In this document: one piece after another, positions 42,835-56,689 of the stretch
Numbering within the stretch: position 1 is the first letter of the stretch
Layout of the letters: each line of letters opens with the position of its first letter
Notes under the pieces: model-generated
What the model was told of the DNA's origin: nothing
The model's input: the letters and a program-made list of their open reading frames with translations, nothing else
The model's database searches: none
Made by a program: the position numbers and the translations under genes
NCBI GenBank assembly: GCA_036924085.1
Contig: JAVGWX010000006.1
Span: 43,927,252 to 43,991,251 of the forward strand
DNA: 64,000 nucleotides
From: Ariolimax columbianus
Lineage: Eukaryota; Mollusca; Gastropoda; Stylommatophora; Arionidae
Reading direction: 5' to 3'

Positions 42835-44105
42835 AGAAAAAAAACGTTGTGTTGGATAAAGCAAATCAATTTAGTGAACAATTCAAGGTAGATGAAGCAG
42901 GAAAAAAAGAAAAGAAAATATAAGAATAAAAATAAAATAGCAATAAATGGTAGAAGGAATAGAAGTATGAGAAATGTAAGAAAAAAGGCATTGAAAAGGA
43001 AATTCATGAGAAAAAGGATACGAAAAAATATGAAAAAGAAATAAAAGAAAAAAATTGAAGAAGAAAAAATAGAAGACGAAAAATTAAAATGGAAAGAAAC
43101 AAAAGTAGAAGAAATTGAAGTAGAAGAAATAGAAAGACAAGAAATAGATTTAAAAAATAAGAAGAAAAGTAAGAAATAAAAGAAGAAATAGAAAGTGACA
43201 AAATAGAATAAGAATGAAGAGAAGGAGAAGAAATAGAAGGGAAAAACGGAAAACAAAAAAAAAGGAAGAAGAAACAGAAGTAGAATGATTGATGAAGAAG
43301 ACATTGAGGCAGAACAAATAAAAGCAAAATAAATAGATGAAGAAGAAATAGAAGCAGATTAAATAGAAGAAGAAAAAATAAGAATAAATAGAAGGAGGAA
43401 AAACTGATGAAGAAAATAGAAAAAAAAATTTTTAGAAGAGACAAATTAGAAGAAGAAGAATTTAAAATAGTAGAACTAGAAGAAAAGAAAAAGAAAATGA
43501 AGGAAAGGAAATATAAGTAGAAGAAATAGAAAAAAATAGATAGAAGCAAAAAAAAATAGGACAGAAATAGAAAGTGAAGAACTTACAAGAAGAAATAGAA
43601 GGAAAAGAAGTAGAAGGAGAAGAAATAGAAGAATAAGAAATACAAGGAGCTCAAAATAGATGAAACAGAAACACAACGTGAAGCAGAAGCAAAATAAGTA
43701 GAAGACGAATAAATAGAAGTAGAAGAATCAGGAGAAGGAATAGAAAAAGAAATTCTATAAGAAATTGAAGAAGAAATTGATGAACAAAAATAAAAGAATG
43801 AGAAATAGTAGGATATAGAAAAGAATGACAAGTGATATAAAGAATAATAATTTGAAGTACGGGAGATACCCGCACAGGAAATGGAGTGAGAATGTATACA
43901 GGAACAAGAACAAAAGTTGAAGAAGTACAATATAAATACAAAGGAATAGAAGGAGAAATCGAAGAATTAGATTTAGAAAAAATAAGAAAAGATGAAATAG
44001 AAGGAAAAATACAGGAAAAAGAATTAGAAGGATCAGAATTAGAAGAAAAATAATAAGAAGAAATAGAAGAAACATGAATAAAAGAAAAATAAATAGATAA
44101 ATTAG
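42835..44105 (+). repeat. 1.3-kb polypurine (GAA/GAAATA) tract
   Basis: Almost all bases are A or G, in irregular AGAAGAAATAGAAG-type units broken by single T or C. Minus-strand open frames rich in F, L, S and Y are by-products of this composition. A short unique-looking patch lies at about 43845-43925. Confidence 0.95.
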
Positions 44106-44449
44106 TAGTAGAAAAGCTTAATTTCTTTCAATCCTCATATCTTCTTTTTTGCTTTCTGAAAGACGCAATGACGCCTATTAGAGGGAATTTACTATCAACG
44201 GGAAACAAGAACCAATTGTCAGCGAACTGAGTAATGTGAATTGATCGTCCATGATTCAGATAAGTCCCGAGTGGTCCCCCTGAGTCCCTGTGAATGACAT
44301 GGACAAGATTAACTCTACTTCCCCACAGAGAGCATGTCGAAAGAGGCGACTGTGTGACATGGCATAACACCGGCATAGTTAGGTGATGTGTTAAGAGCAG
44401 TTCAGATGGCGCATACAAGACTGAATTGAGTCTATTAAAATGGATTCGC
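44106..44449. other. unassigned intron 5 sequence
   Basis: A 107-codon minus-strand frame (44128-44451) has no motif and overlaps the family G repeat. It is not supported as an exon. Confidence 0.3.
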
Positions 44450-44620
44450 ACATCGGCTAACCAACTTTGGCGACACGTGTAGCGGAGTAATAAGCTGCTC
44501 GAGCTTAGACAGGCAGGAAATCTTTCTTCCGGCTACATCCAACTCACGCCAGATCTGGGACCTACACAAAGGCATTCGTCCCTCTAGAAGAGCAGGTCGA
44601 TTGAGACAAAATTTTAAATG
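44450..44620 (-). repeat. dispersed repeat family G, copy 2
   Basis: Reverse complement of 35170-35345: CGCACATCGGCTAACCAACTTTG, then GCTGCTCGAGCTTAGACAGG and TTCCGGCTACATCCAACTC. Confidence 0.6.
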
Positions 44621-44699
44621 GTGTAGTGAATTAAAAATACCTTAGCTATACCGTAATTTCCTTTATTACGAAACACTAAGTTTGAATTAAAATAGAATA

Positions 44700-46300
44700 T
44701 TAGCTAGTCCGTGTTATATGAACATTAGTTGGTACGTAATGCAATATAACATTAGTTGGTTAGAAATACATTCTAGTTTTTTCTGTTTTAGGATACCACA
44801 GAGTTTCAACCGTTAGTAATGAAGTAATAATTTAGCTGGTTTAATTACAATAGAATTGCAGTTATAAATGTTAAGAGATATAGGACAACTTCAACTGGCT
44901 TTTTTTTTATTAAACCTTTAATCGAGTATCATAGAGCTTCAGCCGTACACATGTAAGACATTGCATATGTGTAGCTGGTTTCAGATACGATGAAACTTCG
45001 TTTAGTTTGAAATACGATAGAACTCCACCTGACTTAAGATAAGATAGAACTCCACCTGACTTAAGATACGATAGAACTCCACCTGACTTAAGATACGATA
45101 GAACTACATCTGGTTTGAGATACGATATAAAAGTAGCTGGTTGGAGATAAGATATAACTGTTGCTAGTTTGAGATAAGAGGGAAGTGTAGCTGGTTTGAG
45201 ATAAGAGGGAAGTGTAGCTGGTTTGAGATAAGAGGGAAGTGTAGCTGGTTTGAGATAAGAGGGAAGTGTAGCTGGTTTGAGATAAGAGGGAAGTGTAGCT
45301 GGTTTGAGATAAGAGGGAAGTGTAGCTGGTTTGAGATATAATGTAACTGTCTTTGGTTTTAGGTATAACATCGCTTTTGTTGTTTTGAGATATGATAGAA
45401 CTTTAGCTGGTTTGAGGTAACTTTCTTTGGTTTTAGGTATAACATCGCTTTTGTTGTTTTGAGATATGATAGAACTTTAGCTGGTTTGAGGTAACTTTCT
45501 TTGGTTTTAGGTATAACATCGCTTTTGTTGTTTTGAGATATGATAGAACTTTAGCTGGTTTGATATGTAAAAGAATTGTAGTTGGTTTGAGTTATAATTG
45601 ACCTTTACCTGTTTTGAGTTAAAATACAACTTTAGTTAGTTTGAGTTATAATTGGCCTTTAGCTGGTTTGAGTTATCATATAACTTTTGCTCGGGTGAGA
45701 TATACTGTAATGAGGTAACAGATATAAGGTTTGAGATATAAAAGAAATTTAGATGATCTGATGTATACTAGAATTTGAGCTTACTTGAGTTATTACAATT
45801 GAAAGTTATCTGGATAGCAATATAATAGAAGTTTAACTGGTTTGAGACATAGAACTTAAGCTGGTTGAATATGTAATATAAATTCGGCATTTTTTAACTA
45901 TGATAGATATTTGCTAGGGTGATATTTAACTGTACTTTCTTTGGTTGAAGATATAATATAACTTTTTTTGGTTTAAGATATAGTAGAAGTTTGTCAAGTT
46001 CAAGATAAAATAGAACTTTTATCAGGTTTAAGATATAACATAGTTTATTGTGGTTTAATATGTAACATAGCTTATTGTTGTTCAATATATAACAGTTTAT
46101 TGTGGTTTATATGTAAAAGCACTTTTTTCTAGTTTGAGATTTAGTAAAAGTTTAGCCGATTTGAGTTATATTCGAAATTCTACTTATTTTAGATATACTA
46201 AAAAAGCAGCTGGGTTGAGATTTCATAGAAGTTCAGCTGGTTTGAGATATAAATTAACTTTATCTGGTTTTTATATGTAATATAACTTTAGTTGCATTAA
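44700..46300 (+). repeat. 27-30-bp minisatellite with homogeneous core and decaying flanks
   Basis: At the core (about 45155-45340) a 27-bp unit AGCTGGTTTGAGATAAGAGG plus GAAGTGT is repeated six times almost without change. At 45360-45565 a ~75-bp higher-order unit occurs three times. Outward on both sides, units become diverged but keep the TTTAGCTGGTTTGAGATATAAT theme over 1.6 kb. The minus-strand open frame encoding YLKPATLPS repeats is a by-product. Confidence 0.93.
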
Positions 46301-46589
46301 AATTATCTCGAATAATACGATTCCTCCTTCATCGTTCCTTTCTATGTGTTTATTCGCTGCCCCAGTATGCTATTACCCTATAGACTTCAATTAAAGGCAT
46401 ATATAACAATACTGCTGTTTCTTCTCAGGGTTGTGTGCGGGTTATCCATCTCCCACTTTCTCTTTAATCGATACCTTTATTGGATTCTATCGTGTTATAA
46501 CAATGAAAAACAATAACCACTCACCATCTGTTCCTCACTTTTTATTGATTTAGCATTCCTTGGGCTTATATTTGTTTACCATATATGAA
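46301..46589. other. unassigned intron 5 sequence
   Basis: Nothing was recognised. Confidence 0.3.
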
Positions 46590-46601
46590 TATATTGTTAA
46601 A

Positions 46602-46650
<49 letters not shown>

Positions 46651-46651
46651 T

Positions 46652-46712
<61 letters not shown>
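46590..46712 (+). repeat. compound microsatellite TA / GT / GA
   Basis: GTGTGTGTATATATAT.. (46601-46650), a GT tract (46653-46676), then a GA tract (46677-46708). Confidence 0.97.
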
Positions 46713-46714
<2 letters not shown>

Positions 46715-48872
46715 AATATGTAAATGATTGATTAATAATAAAGTGGATCTTTCATGTAAATCGAAAATCTTTCTTCTTACATTAGGTTATCTAGTTTTTT
46801 TTTAATTCCTGAAACATAAAGGGGATTTTGTGTCCACAGCTTAGCCTTCTCCACATATATCAGTCTGCTGGACTGTGTTAATTGCCGGGTGTGAAATACA
46901 CATGAGTTGCAGAGTCTTCTATAGATGATGTGTTAGTCTGCACTAATAGTTGCCTTTTCACGATATCCTTTTAGTGTAGCAGTGATCCTATTATCGTATA
47001 TTTCATAAACAGAGTTCTTTCAGAAACCATTTCTACCCTACAGACATTTGACCAAGAATGTTAAATGCTTCTTACTGCATGTTGTTAGTTTGGAAGTAGA
47101 TGAAATATATTCTCTGGCCCACATATTTATGCAGAATAGATGAAAAACGCCTGATATTGGACTTTAACGTTTAATACCGTCAACAAAATTACTAACAACT
47201 GCAGCAGTCAAATAAACCGTTAAAACGAGTATTGGCATTATGGTGTTAGGCCATATGTTTCTAGACCAAAGGCACACTTGGGATTAGTGGACCACATCAC
47301 GTGGGACTTTTAAACCTTCCCAGCTTATTATGGTATCCATTTTTTAAAGGGAAATCTTGCCGTTAGTAAGTTAGTAAGTTGTTCATCGCAAGCGAAGATG
47401 GGGATATCATCAGACTGTCCTCGTCCTGACAGATGTAACTTTCGCTGAATTTGGATTATAGTGAGAAAGAAGCTGCGCTGGACATCAATCTCACTCTCTC
47501 GTCCTGAGTTACCGGGAACCAGTTGCAAGACATACAGTCAAGACGACTGGAAGTAGCTCAAGATGCAGACATTCAGGCCGTACAATCAGTGAGACCAGTG
47601 GTCGCTTGACACTTGTGGGAATCGATCGTCCAGCGTTTCCTTGACGATTTTTAGAGGCGAATGTCGTACCTCTCGACAGCAGCAGCCCCCACGCGTAGGC
47701 TAGAAGACGTTGCTGCTGACCAGCGCCTTCATCTGTAGACCTAGGTGAGGGACCATTAACCCATGGTCATCTGTAATTTAGGTTCTTATTAACCCATGAC
47801 TGATGGGAGATTCCGGTCAATGCAATATAATGCAATGCAATATAAAATGGACGCAATTTCCAAGTATGTCGTGCACACCAACCAAGGACGGTGCCCAATC
47901 TGTAGTGATGTTCTATCCAACAGCGTGTATTCTATAAAACATGAAGAACAAAACGTGTTCTATCCGAATTCAGAAAAAAATTACAAACATAGGCTTCCTG
48001 TGAATAGCGTAGGACGTGCTAGAAAATGATCGCCACACAACGCTGCGCTCCATACATTAATTGGAACGAACATCGCAGACTTTGAGAGCAGCTGTTGCTT
48101 GGTCGCCATCTTACAGTTAATACATACATGTTAGAGGTCGTGCATAGCAGATTCAGCTAGTCCGATCTGCCTTGGCATATTTGGCCTGCTGCTCCATCTG
48201 ATATCACTGTCAAAAGATACCATAACATATAGCGTGTGTGCTGAACGTTAACTTTCCATGAACAGAATGTCATCAGATCATGCATACCTTTCACTCGTTA
48301 TCAATCCTTACGTTTTTCGTTACTTGATAAAGCTCAAAGTTAATTATGGTCAATGATGGCCGTTTGTTAATGTAATATTTGTAGTGTAGGTAAAATTATG
48401 TCTCATGAAAACTGATTTTAGTTTATAAGTTCAAATTTCCTTCGAACCAGCAATAAACCAGAACTCGTGCACTCTTATTTGGTTCTATTCTACAGCACAT
48501 GTCGTCATGCAGATTGATAGATCGATACTCATAACATTTCCAGCTGTGACACCGATATTAGCAGTTTATAACACCTTGTATATCTTCATAACACAGCAAT
48601 CCTGCATGACTTAACTAGAACTGTATGTTTTGAACTAAGAATTTGTGAAATAGTGTTTTATTGTGATGATTATAATACCTACTGGCGATGTGTATAGATT
48701 TCACTGCGTTCTGTAAGGGAATACTTTGAGTTTTGCAAGGAGAAAGCAAGAAAATATTGTATTGCGACGCATATAATTTGTGTTGATACTGTGTAGTGTT
48801 TCCATCATTTAGTAAGGAAAATAATTGTGATTCGCTGAATCTTGATCAGATACTATGTGTTGTCCATTTCAG
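46713..48872. other. unassigned end of intron 5
   Basis: About 2.1 kb with no confidently recognised element. The block 47330-47720 is GC-richer. Short frames at 47328-47528 (minus) and 47796-48029 (plus, with GRCPICSDVL) lack support as exons. It ends with the acceptor TGTCCATTTCAG at 48872. Confidence 0.4.
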
Positions 48873-49412
48873 CTCATGTTGGACTTCTTTGCCAGAGTTT
48901 TCTGTATGCGAAATACGCTCATGGACAAGAAGGAACAAGACGAGAGACGAAACAGTGTTGTTTACAGCACCGGAGGCGGTGGTGTCGAGGAAGCTGTAGG
49001 GGGGGATACTGGGCACCCGACTAACGGCAGCAGTAATAACGTAAGCTTCGTAAAAACGAAGGACAGACGCCCTGTAGAGTTCAAGTACGATCGGGTTGGT
49101 GTCTTCGAGCTACAGCCTGAAGAAAACTGGAGACAGTTCACCAACGGACTTGGAAGTGAGACGGACCTTTCTGATCGCATTATTCCTTTGTCTGCCGAGG
49201 TCAGAGAGATCAAGAGACACTTGAAGAGAATGGCCGATAAAAACGCTGAGAAAGCTCACAAAGAATATCTGGCTAGGGAATGGAAGCTTGTTGCTCTAGT
49301 CTTAGACAGGCTCTTCTTCTTCATCTATCTCGTTGCAATCTTGGTCTCGGCTGTGACCTTGTTTCAAACTCCCGTGTTCGCGGCTGATAGAGAAGGTACA
49401 ACGTACCGGTAA
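48873..49412 (+). CDS. nAChR subunit last exon: cytoplasmic loop, MA helix, M4, stop
   Basis: This is 179 codons plus TAA at 49410. It begins LMLDFFARVFCMRN in phase with LFRR of the preceding exon. A variable loop with GGGGVEEAVGGD and NGSSNN follows. Then comes the amphipathic MA helix (AEVREIKRHLKRMADKNAEK and the segment to YLAREW) and M4 (LVALVLDRLFFFIYLVAILV and on to LFQTPVF). The MA helix and M4 order is diagnostic for nAChR subunits, where MA lines the cytoplasmic portals. The short extracellular tail ADREGTTYR ends the protein. The length is ordinary for the family. Confidence 0.97.
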   Translation, partial: LMLDFFARVFCMRNTLMDKKEQDERRNSVVYSTGGGGVEEAVGGDTGHPTNGSSNNVSFVKTKDRRPVEFKYDRVGVFELQPEENWRQFTNGLGSETDLSDRIIPLSAEVREIKRHLKRMADKNAEKAHKEYLAREWKLVALVLDRLFFFIYLVAILVSAVTLFQTPVFAADREGTTYR

Positions 49413-49581
49413 ACGTCATTAAAGTGGTGAAGAGCGTAACAAACTACAACCAATGCGATCGTGTTGCTTTTCAGGAGTTCTACAAATTTTGAAGAGAATT
49501 ATGTGCTGCTATCGAATTATATTATTATGTGATTTATCAAGGGAACTTAAATCACGCAAAAAAACAAAACCAAATATTAAA
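49413..49581 (+). promoter_or_regulatory. 3' UTR start with possible ATTAAA polyadenylation signal
   Basis: The sequence after the stop has no AATAAA in the next ~200 bp. ATTAAA at 49576-49581 is the commonest variant signal and lies 164 bp after the stop. The true cleavage site is not shown by the sequence. Confidence 0.35.
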
Positions 49582-49879
49582 AGGAGCTAAAACCAATGTT
49601 TTTTGGTACTAAATATTGGTCATGCACTTGCGCGTACATTGTTGTATCTGCTGATGTTTCGTGATGGCTTCGTGTCCTTACATCAACATCTGCGAATTAT
49701 TTTCATGACTAACGTCCAGCGACAAACTCTCTCGTTCATGTTATTTTATACTGACCCATTCGTAAATGCCACATGTACTCTTTCCCTACAAAATTATTCT
49801 CTGTTACACAGATTCGCTTGTATCAAAACAGAGTGTCGGCTCTTCTCCTATGATGGAATATTATTAGACTGAACGGCAT
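49582..49879. other. unassigned downstream sequence
   Basis: Nothing was recognised. Part of it may still belong to the receptor 3' UTR. Confidence 0.3.
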
Positions 49880-50350
49880 GCAGATGTGTCATCTTTTCTG
49901 AAAAGTTTAGACTCTTTCAAACCGAATCACCTGTAGAAGACAAACGTGTCACTCTATCTGAAAAGTTTAGATTCTTTCAAACTGAATAACCTGTACAAGG
50001 AAAACGTGTTACCCTCTCTGAAAAGGAATATATTCTTTGAAACTGAATCACCTGTAAACACCACACGTGTCACCCTCTCTGAAAAGATTAGATTCTTTCA
50101 AGCTGAATTACTTGCACAAAGTACACGTGCCCTCTCTGAACAGATTATATGCTTTCAAGCTGAATTACTTGCACAAAGTACACGTGTCACCCTATCTGAA
50201 AAGAGTAGATTCTTTCAAATTGAATCACCTGTACACGGTAAAAGTATCAACCTTTTTGAAAAGATTAGATTCTTTCAAACGGAATCACTTGTTAAGGTAC
50301 TCGTATCATCCTCTCTGAAAAAAATTATATATTTTACTTTTGAATTACCT
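49880..50350 (+). repeat. 60-bp minisatellite, about 8 units, with diverged trail to ~51260
   Basis: Units carry CTCTCTGAAAAGATTAGATTC, TTTCAAACTGAATCACCTGT and ACACGTGTCAC. GTGTC marks are 60 bp apart (about 49886, 49946, 50006, 50066). One unit near 50130 is shortened. Beyond 50350 weak units (GAAAAGATGACACTT.. with GACCCAC..T.TACATG) continue to about 51260. Long open frames here arise from the repeats. Confidence 0.92.
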
Positions 50351-50469
50351 CTTGCTTGTACAATAGTATTATAGGTAAATATTGTCTCGTAGCAGATGAA
50401 GTTTCGGGGATGAAGTGTTGAACTTAAATATATTAGTCTACAGCTTGATATGACATGAAGTGGTCAGTT

Positions 50470-50605
50470 CACTTCTTAGCTTCATTCACTAAATGTTAGT
50501 CAGGTACTCATTCACAGCCGGACTGACTAGAATCGAATCTGGTATCTTTGCTACGAAAAGCAAACTTTCTACCACTATACCACTCAGACGTGTGTACATT
50601 ATTTA
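50470..50605 (-). mobile_element. SINE family E, tRNA-like head
   Basis: The minus strand reads CTGAGTGGTATAGTGGTAGAAAG (A box) and CAGATTCGATTCTAGTCAG (B box), then GGCTGTGAATGAGTACCTGAC, the family E body start. The remainder of the body is missing. Confidence 0.75.
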
Positions 50606-51419
50606 GATGCAATGTTTTATGGTCGGAATAAATATATTGTTATTGACCCACTTCTACATGTTACAAGAATCATACGTTTGCAAAGGATAACATTCAATTA
50701 TATGCTTAAAATGTAATTCTTTTTAACAAGATGATATTAATTTAGACATATCCTTTATTGCATTCTACATGTGAAATAATTTATGAAAAGATGACACTTT
50801 ATTAGACACCTGCCTGCAGATTGTTAACGCATTTTTCATATCTCACATAATGAAATTAATTAAGGCTGACCCACTTCAACGAGCTAGAAGCATCATCAAT
50901 TTGCAAACGATATTATTTAATTAGAAGAACAGCCTATAGATGCAAGGTATCATGTTTTTTAACAGGGTTATATTTATTTTGACGAATTAGTTTTTACATT
51001 TTACAGGTGAAATAATTTGTGAGAGGATTAGATTCTTTTTGAGTCACTCAACTACATATTTTATACTTGTTTTAATTTCTCACAAAACGAAATTAATTTA
51101 CATTTACCAACATGTACAAGGTATGAGTGTTATCTTTTGTGAAAAGATAATATTCAGTTAGAATGACCCGCTTGTTCATGCCATAAGTGTTGCCTTTTCA
51201 AGAAGGGTAACTCTATATTTAACTGAACCGTTTGTACATGCTACAAACACCATCCTTCAAAACACGATGGTGGTGGTTTGGACAGATTCCATTTTGATAA
51301 TCTTCATATGCAATGTCATGTCACGTGACATATTCTTTTCAGAACGCAGTCACCTTTATAGCAACCCTGAATACATTGCATGTCTGGCAAAACAACTCTT
51401 CCCACGCGGACATCTTTAA
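50606..51419. repeat. diverged remnants of the 60-bp array, then unassigned
   Basis: Repeated weak phrases (TTTGCAAA.GATA..ATT.AATTA; GACCCACTT) recur at roughly 60-120-bp intervals to ~51260. After that nothing was recognised. Confidence 0.45.
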
Positions 51420-52060
51420 ACTATCAAAAATGTTTTGGTACCATCTTCTTCTGGGGCGACCTCTTCCCCTTTCCCAGGCACTGTGCCTTCCACTCTCTGC
51501 CTCTCCAAGCTATTGTGTCTTTTTAATATGATAGAAGAAATCTTAACTTCTTCGTTACGTTATGTGTAAGGAAGCTTTCTTCTATACTTAGTTGTAAAGT
51601 TTCTTTACTTTTCTCTCACTTTATTTCAATACTCTTCTGTAACACTTCTTTTCAAAGATAAGTTTTTTTTGCAATAGTTTTATTTAATGTCAATTTCTCT
51701 CAGCCATATAATGCCACAGGGAAAACACATGTCCTGATCAGTTTAATTTTCACCTTGTTTCTGACTCACTTCTACACATTGTTTATCTGTATTATTTTGG
51801 GTGGGACAATTGCAAATCTTCGGTTGATTTCTCCTGAACATCTACCACTATTTGATCGCAGATGCTAAATACTCAAATTCTTTCACATCTTCTATTTCCA
51901 CATTATCGATGGTGATTATTGACATGTTCACTATTTAAATTTTGATTCTGGCACACGCTGTGTTTTTTGGTTGACTCAATTAGGTTTCCCAGCCATACTT
52001 GAGTCGCCAATATGAGGACTGTGTCGTCAGCATGTCTGATTTATGGTTTAAAAAAACAAT
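51420..52060 (-). mobile_element. decayed LINE fragment
   Basis: The minus strand near 52010-52060 reads ISDMLTTQSS, a broken ADD region. Further on, IITIDNVEIEDVKEFEYLAS matches the NG..L..V..F.YLGS block. At the distal end TTGGAGAGGCAGAGAGTGG, then GGGAAAGGGGAAGAGGTCGC, resembles the basic C-terminal coding region seen in related LINEs. Heavily mutated. Confidence 0.65.
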
Positions 52061-52089
52061 TTTTGACAAAATGAGATTCCTTAACACTG

Positions 52090-52095
52090 ATGTTT

Positions 52096-52135
<40 letters not shown>

Positions 52136-52160
52136 CACACACACATACACACACACACAA
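52090..52160 (+). repeat. compound microsatellite TA / CA
   Basis: A TA tract (about 52097-52128) is followed by a CA tract to 52159 with one T interruption. Confidence 0.97.
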
Positions 52161-52424
52161 GTACAGTCTTCCTAAAAAGATTGTATTAATTTATTCAAAC
52201 CCATTGTTACGTTATACTGTTTCATTAATGTTGGATTGGGTTGCATACTTATCCGTTTATGCATGCTTCAACTGTTATCCTTCTTAACATGATGGGTATA
52301 TTGTTTTCTTTTTTTTTGTTCTGTTAAATGGTATTATTTCTAACTTTCGTGCGACTTTTTTCTATTGCTGGTGTATTCGAGGTATTTCATTTTTAGGCTG
52401 AGAACTATAGGCCGCTTCGCCACT
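52161..52424. other. unassigned downstream sequence
   Basis: Nothing was recognised. Confidence 0.3.
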
Positions 52425-52560
52425 TCTGTCGCCCCGTCGTGTGCTGGCTATGTTTGTGTATTTCACACCCAACTGAAGAACAACGTATGCCATTCCGTGA
52501 TTCGAAGCGCTGTTTGTCGCCAGGCAGGTCTGGAAACCATTCGGCCACGCATTCCTCGTT
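52425..52560 (-). mobile_element. SINE with tRNA-like head
   Basis: The minus strand starts GCGTGGCCGAATGGTTTCCAG (A box of Ser/Leu-like type) and has GCGCTTCGAATCACGGAAT (B box), followed by GTTGGGTGTGAAATACACA. The last phrase recurs at 46885-46905. The tRNA similarity is to the promoter only. Confidence 0.7.
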
Positions 52561-53144
52561 TGTTTATTCTTTTATTTCTAACAGGATGATATTTGAGTGA
52601 AATGTGCTTCCAATATCATCTTTTCTAGCAGGACAGCATTTGTTAATGACAACCCGCTGGCACATGACACAAAAGTCATCCTCTCTAACTGGATGACACT
52701 CACTTAGACCGGTTTATTTGTACATGATGCAAGTGTCATCCGATATAAAAGGTTCAGATTGAGATCTAGCAACGTTACAATGTAAATACAGAAACCACCA
52801 CAGCAACTGTGATTGAATGGTCTTGGAAATAGAATTTTCTGCAATATAGATATCAACAGCTTATGCTCTATTCATGGAACGACAAGTGGACAGAAAAATA
52901 GAACTGGCACCAGCGACGGACATGGCTTTATTTTGTTTTGTGTCCATTGAAAGGAATGTCTCTAACGGTGGCATCTAGCACGTTGGCTTGTTTTGTATGT
53001 GACTTTCAAACTGGGAACTTCCAAAACATGTATTTTAAAAGTGTATGCTGAACAAAATGTTTCATAATCATATCCCCGGTGATACTATCAACGTAATAGA
53101 TATATGTTTATTCATTTAAAAAATGTAAATAGATTTATGGATAC
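52561..53144. other. unassigned downstream sequence
   Basis: Faint 60-bp-array phrases (CCTCTCTAACTGGATGACACTC near 52680) are seen. Nothing else was recognised. Confidence 0.35.
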
Positions 53145-53258
53145 AAATTGACAGAGAGAGACGGACAGATACATAGAGATAGATAAGCATATTGACAGAT
53201 AGAAAGGCGTACAAGCAGGCAGATAGACAGACAGACAGATATAAACATATATATATAT

Positions 53259-53300
<42 letters not shown>
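53145..53300 (+). repeat. microsatellite cluster GACA/GATA then TA
   Basis: GACAGAGAGAGACGGACAGA, AGACAGACAGACAGATA, then TA tracts at about 53247-53298. Confidence 0.9.
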
Positions 53301-55984
<2,684 letters not shown>

Positions 55985-56177
55985 TTCAGTTCAATGCAGT
56001 TCATCCCATGCACACTTGATGCCGTTGGGGCACCCCTGCTGACATCTCCACAAAACTGCGCCACCCCTCTCTGTCTACGGCTGCTTTTTGTGCCTCACCG
56101 ATTCGTAGGTTAGTCTATTCATAGATGTTGTCTTCCCATCGATTTCTCGAACGTTCCCGCCTTTGCTTGTCTTGTAC

Positions 56178-56180
<3 letters not shown>
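55985..56180 (-). mobile_element. LINE 3' end
   Basis: CAGTTCATCCCATGCACACTTGATGCCGTTGGGGCACC is the counterpart of the 39155-39195 end of the large LINE (CAGTTCATCCC..AACCCATCAGGTCGTTGGGACAC). The next 120 bp follow it in diverged form. Confidence 0.75.
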
Positions 56181-56190
<10 letters not shown>

Positions 56191-56208
<18 letters not shown>

Positions 56209-56222
56209 CGGGGGGGGGGGGG
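56191..56222 (+). repeat. G17 and G13 runs
   Basis: A GT tract (to 56190) passes into 17 G, AC, then 13 G. The second run leads directly into a family A copy. Confidence 0.95.
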
Positions 56223-56580
56223 ACGAACGCCTAACGTCTGGTCAGGCACAACATACTAATCTGACATGTTAGTCAGGATCAGGCAAAATATACTGGCCAA
56301 GATCCCCACCTCGACTTCCTCGCAGTCAGTCCTCCTTGGCATCGGGATGTTTTCATGGTAGCCTAATTACCGAGATGAGGGATCGTCGTAATCTCCGTAG
56401 TAGTAAGCGACACGTAGATGAGACCAAGCACAACACAATCGTCCTGAGTACCCAGATGAACCACCATCAGCACGCTCGCTATGTGAGGAAAGCTTTAACA
56501 ACTCGCCACTAAACGTCTTTTTCAGTGTGCACAAAAGAGTGAAATTACTGATTGTCGACATTCATCAACACAACAACAAC
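56223..56580 (-). repeat. dispersed family A, copy 5
   Basis: From ACGAACGCCTAACGTCTGG to GGATGT-like GCTATGTGAGGAAAGCT and CACAACAACAACATC, the minus-strand order of family A. It forms an inverted pair with copy 6. Confidence 0.85.
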
Positions 56581-56689
56581 ATCAAATACTACTGTAAGCT
56601 GGAATATCACATTTGCACGGTCTTTGAGCCTCGAGAAGTTTTTGTAGGGAAGGGAAATAAGAATAGATACAAACTTGTACAACAACAAT

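Larger units (their letters stand above)
10936..49412 (+). other. partial gene: nicotinic acetylcholine receptor alpha-type subunit, predicted anion-selective
   Basis: The six CDS entries below join across five GT-AG introns. Split codons match at every junction, giving 1311 nt: 436 residues plus TAA. Visible hallmarks are loop A ([10 protein letters not shown] then YAD), a Cys-loop with 13 residues between cysteines, loop B GSWTYDG, loop C YYPCCPEPY, and four membrane segments. The product is a subunit of a pentameric acetylcholine-gated channel in the neuronal plasma membrane. The vicinal Cys pair marks an alpha (agonist-binding) subunit. The M2 entrance reads PAK. In the family, GEK goes with cation flow and PAR/PAK with chloride flow, so anion selectivity is inferred. 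The 5' exons (signal peptide and first ~60-80 mature residues) were not found upstream. Confidence 0.95.

Noticed and set aside
42744..44075. Long minus-strand frames rich in F, L, S and Y resembling membrane proteins
   Set aside because: They reflect the polypurine tract on the plus strand.
44910..45371. Repeat protein with YLKPATLPS units
   Set aside because: A by-product of the 27-bp minisatellite; flanking diverged units contain stops.
47796..48029. Possible zinc-binding protein (GRCPICSDVL)
   Set aside because: A single CxxC with no second metal-binding pair, no splice context and no recognised family.
49946..50374. 142-codon frame with SEKIRFFQTESPV units
   Set aside because: A by-product of the 60-bp minisatellite; two overlapping frames show the same effect.
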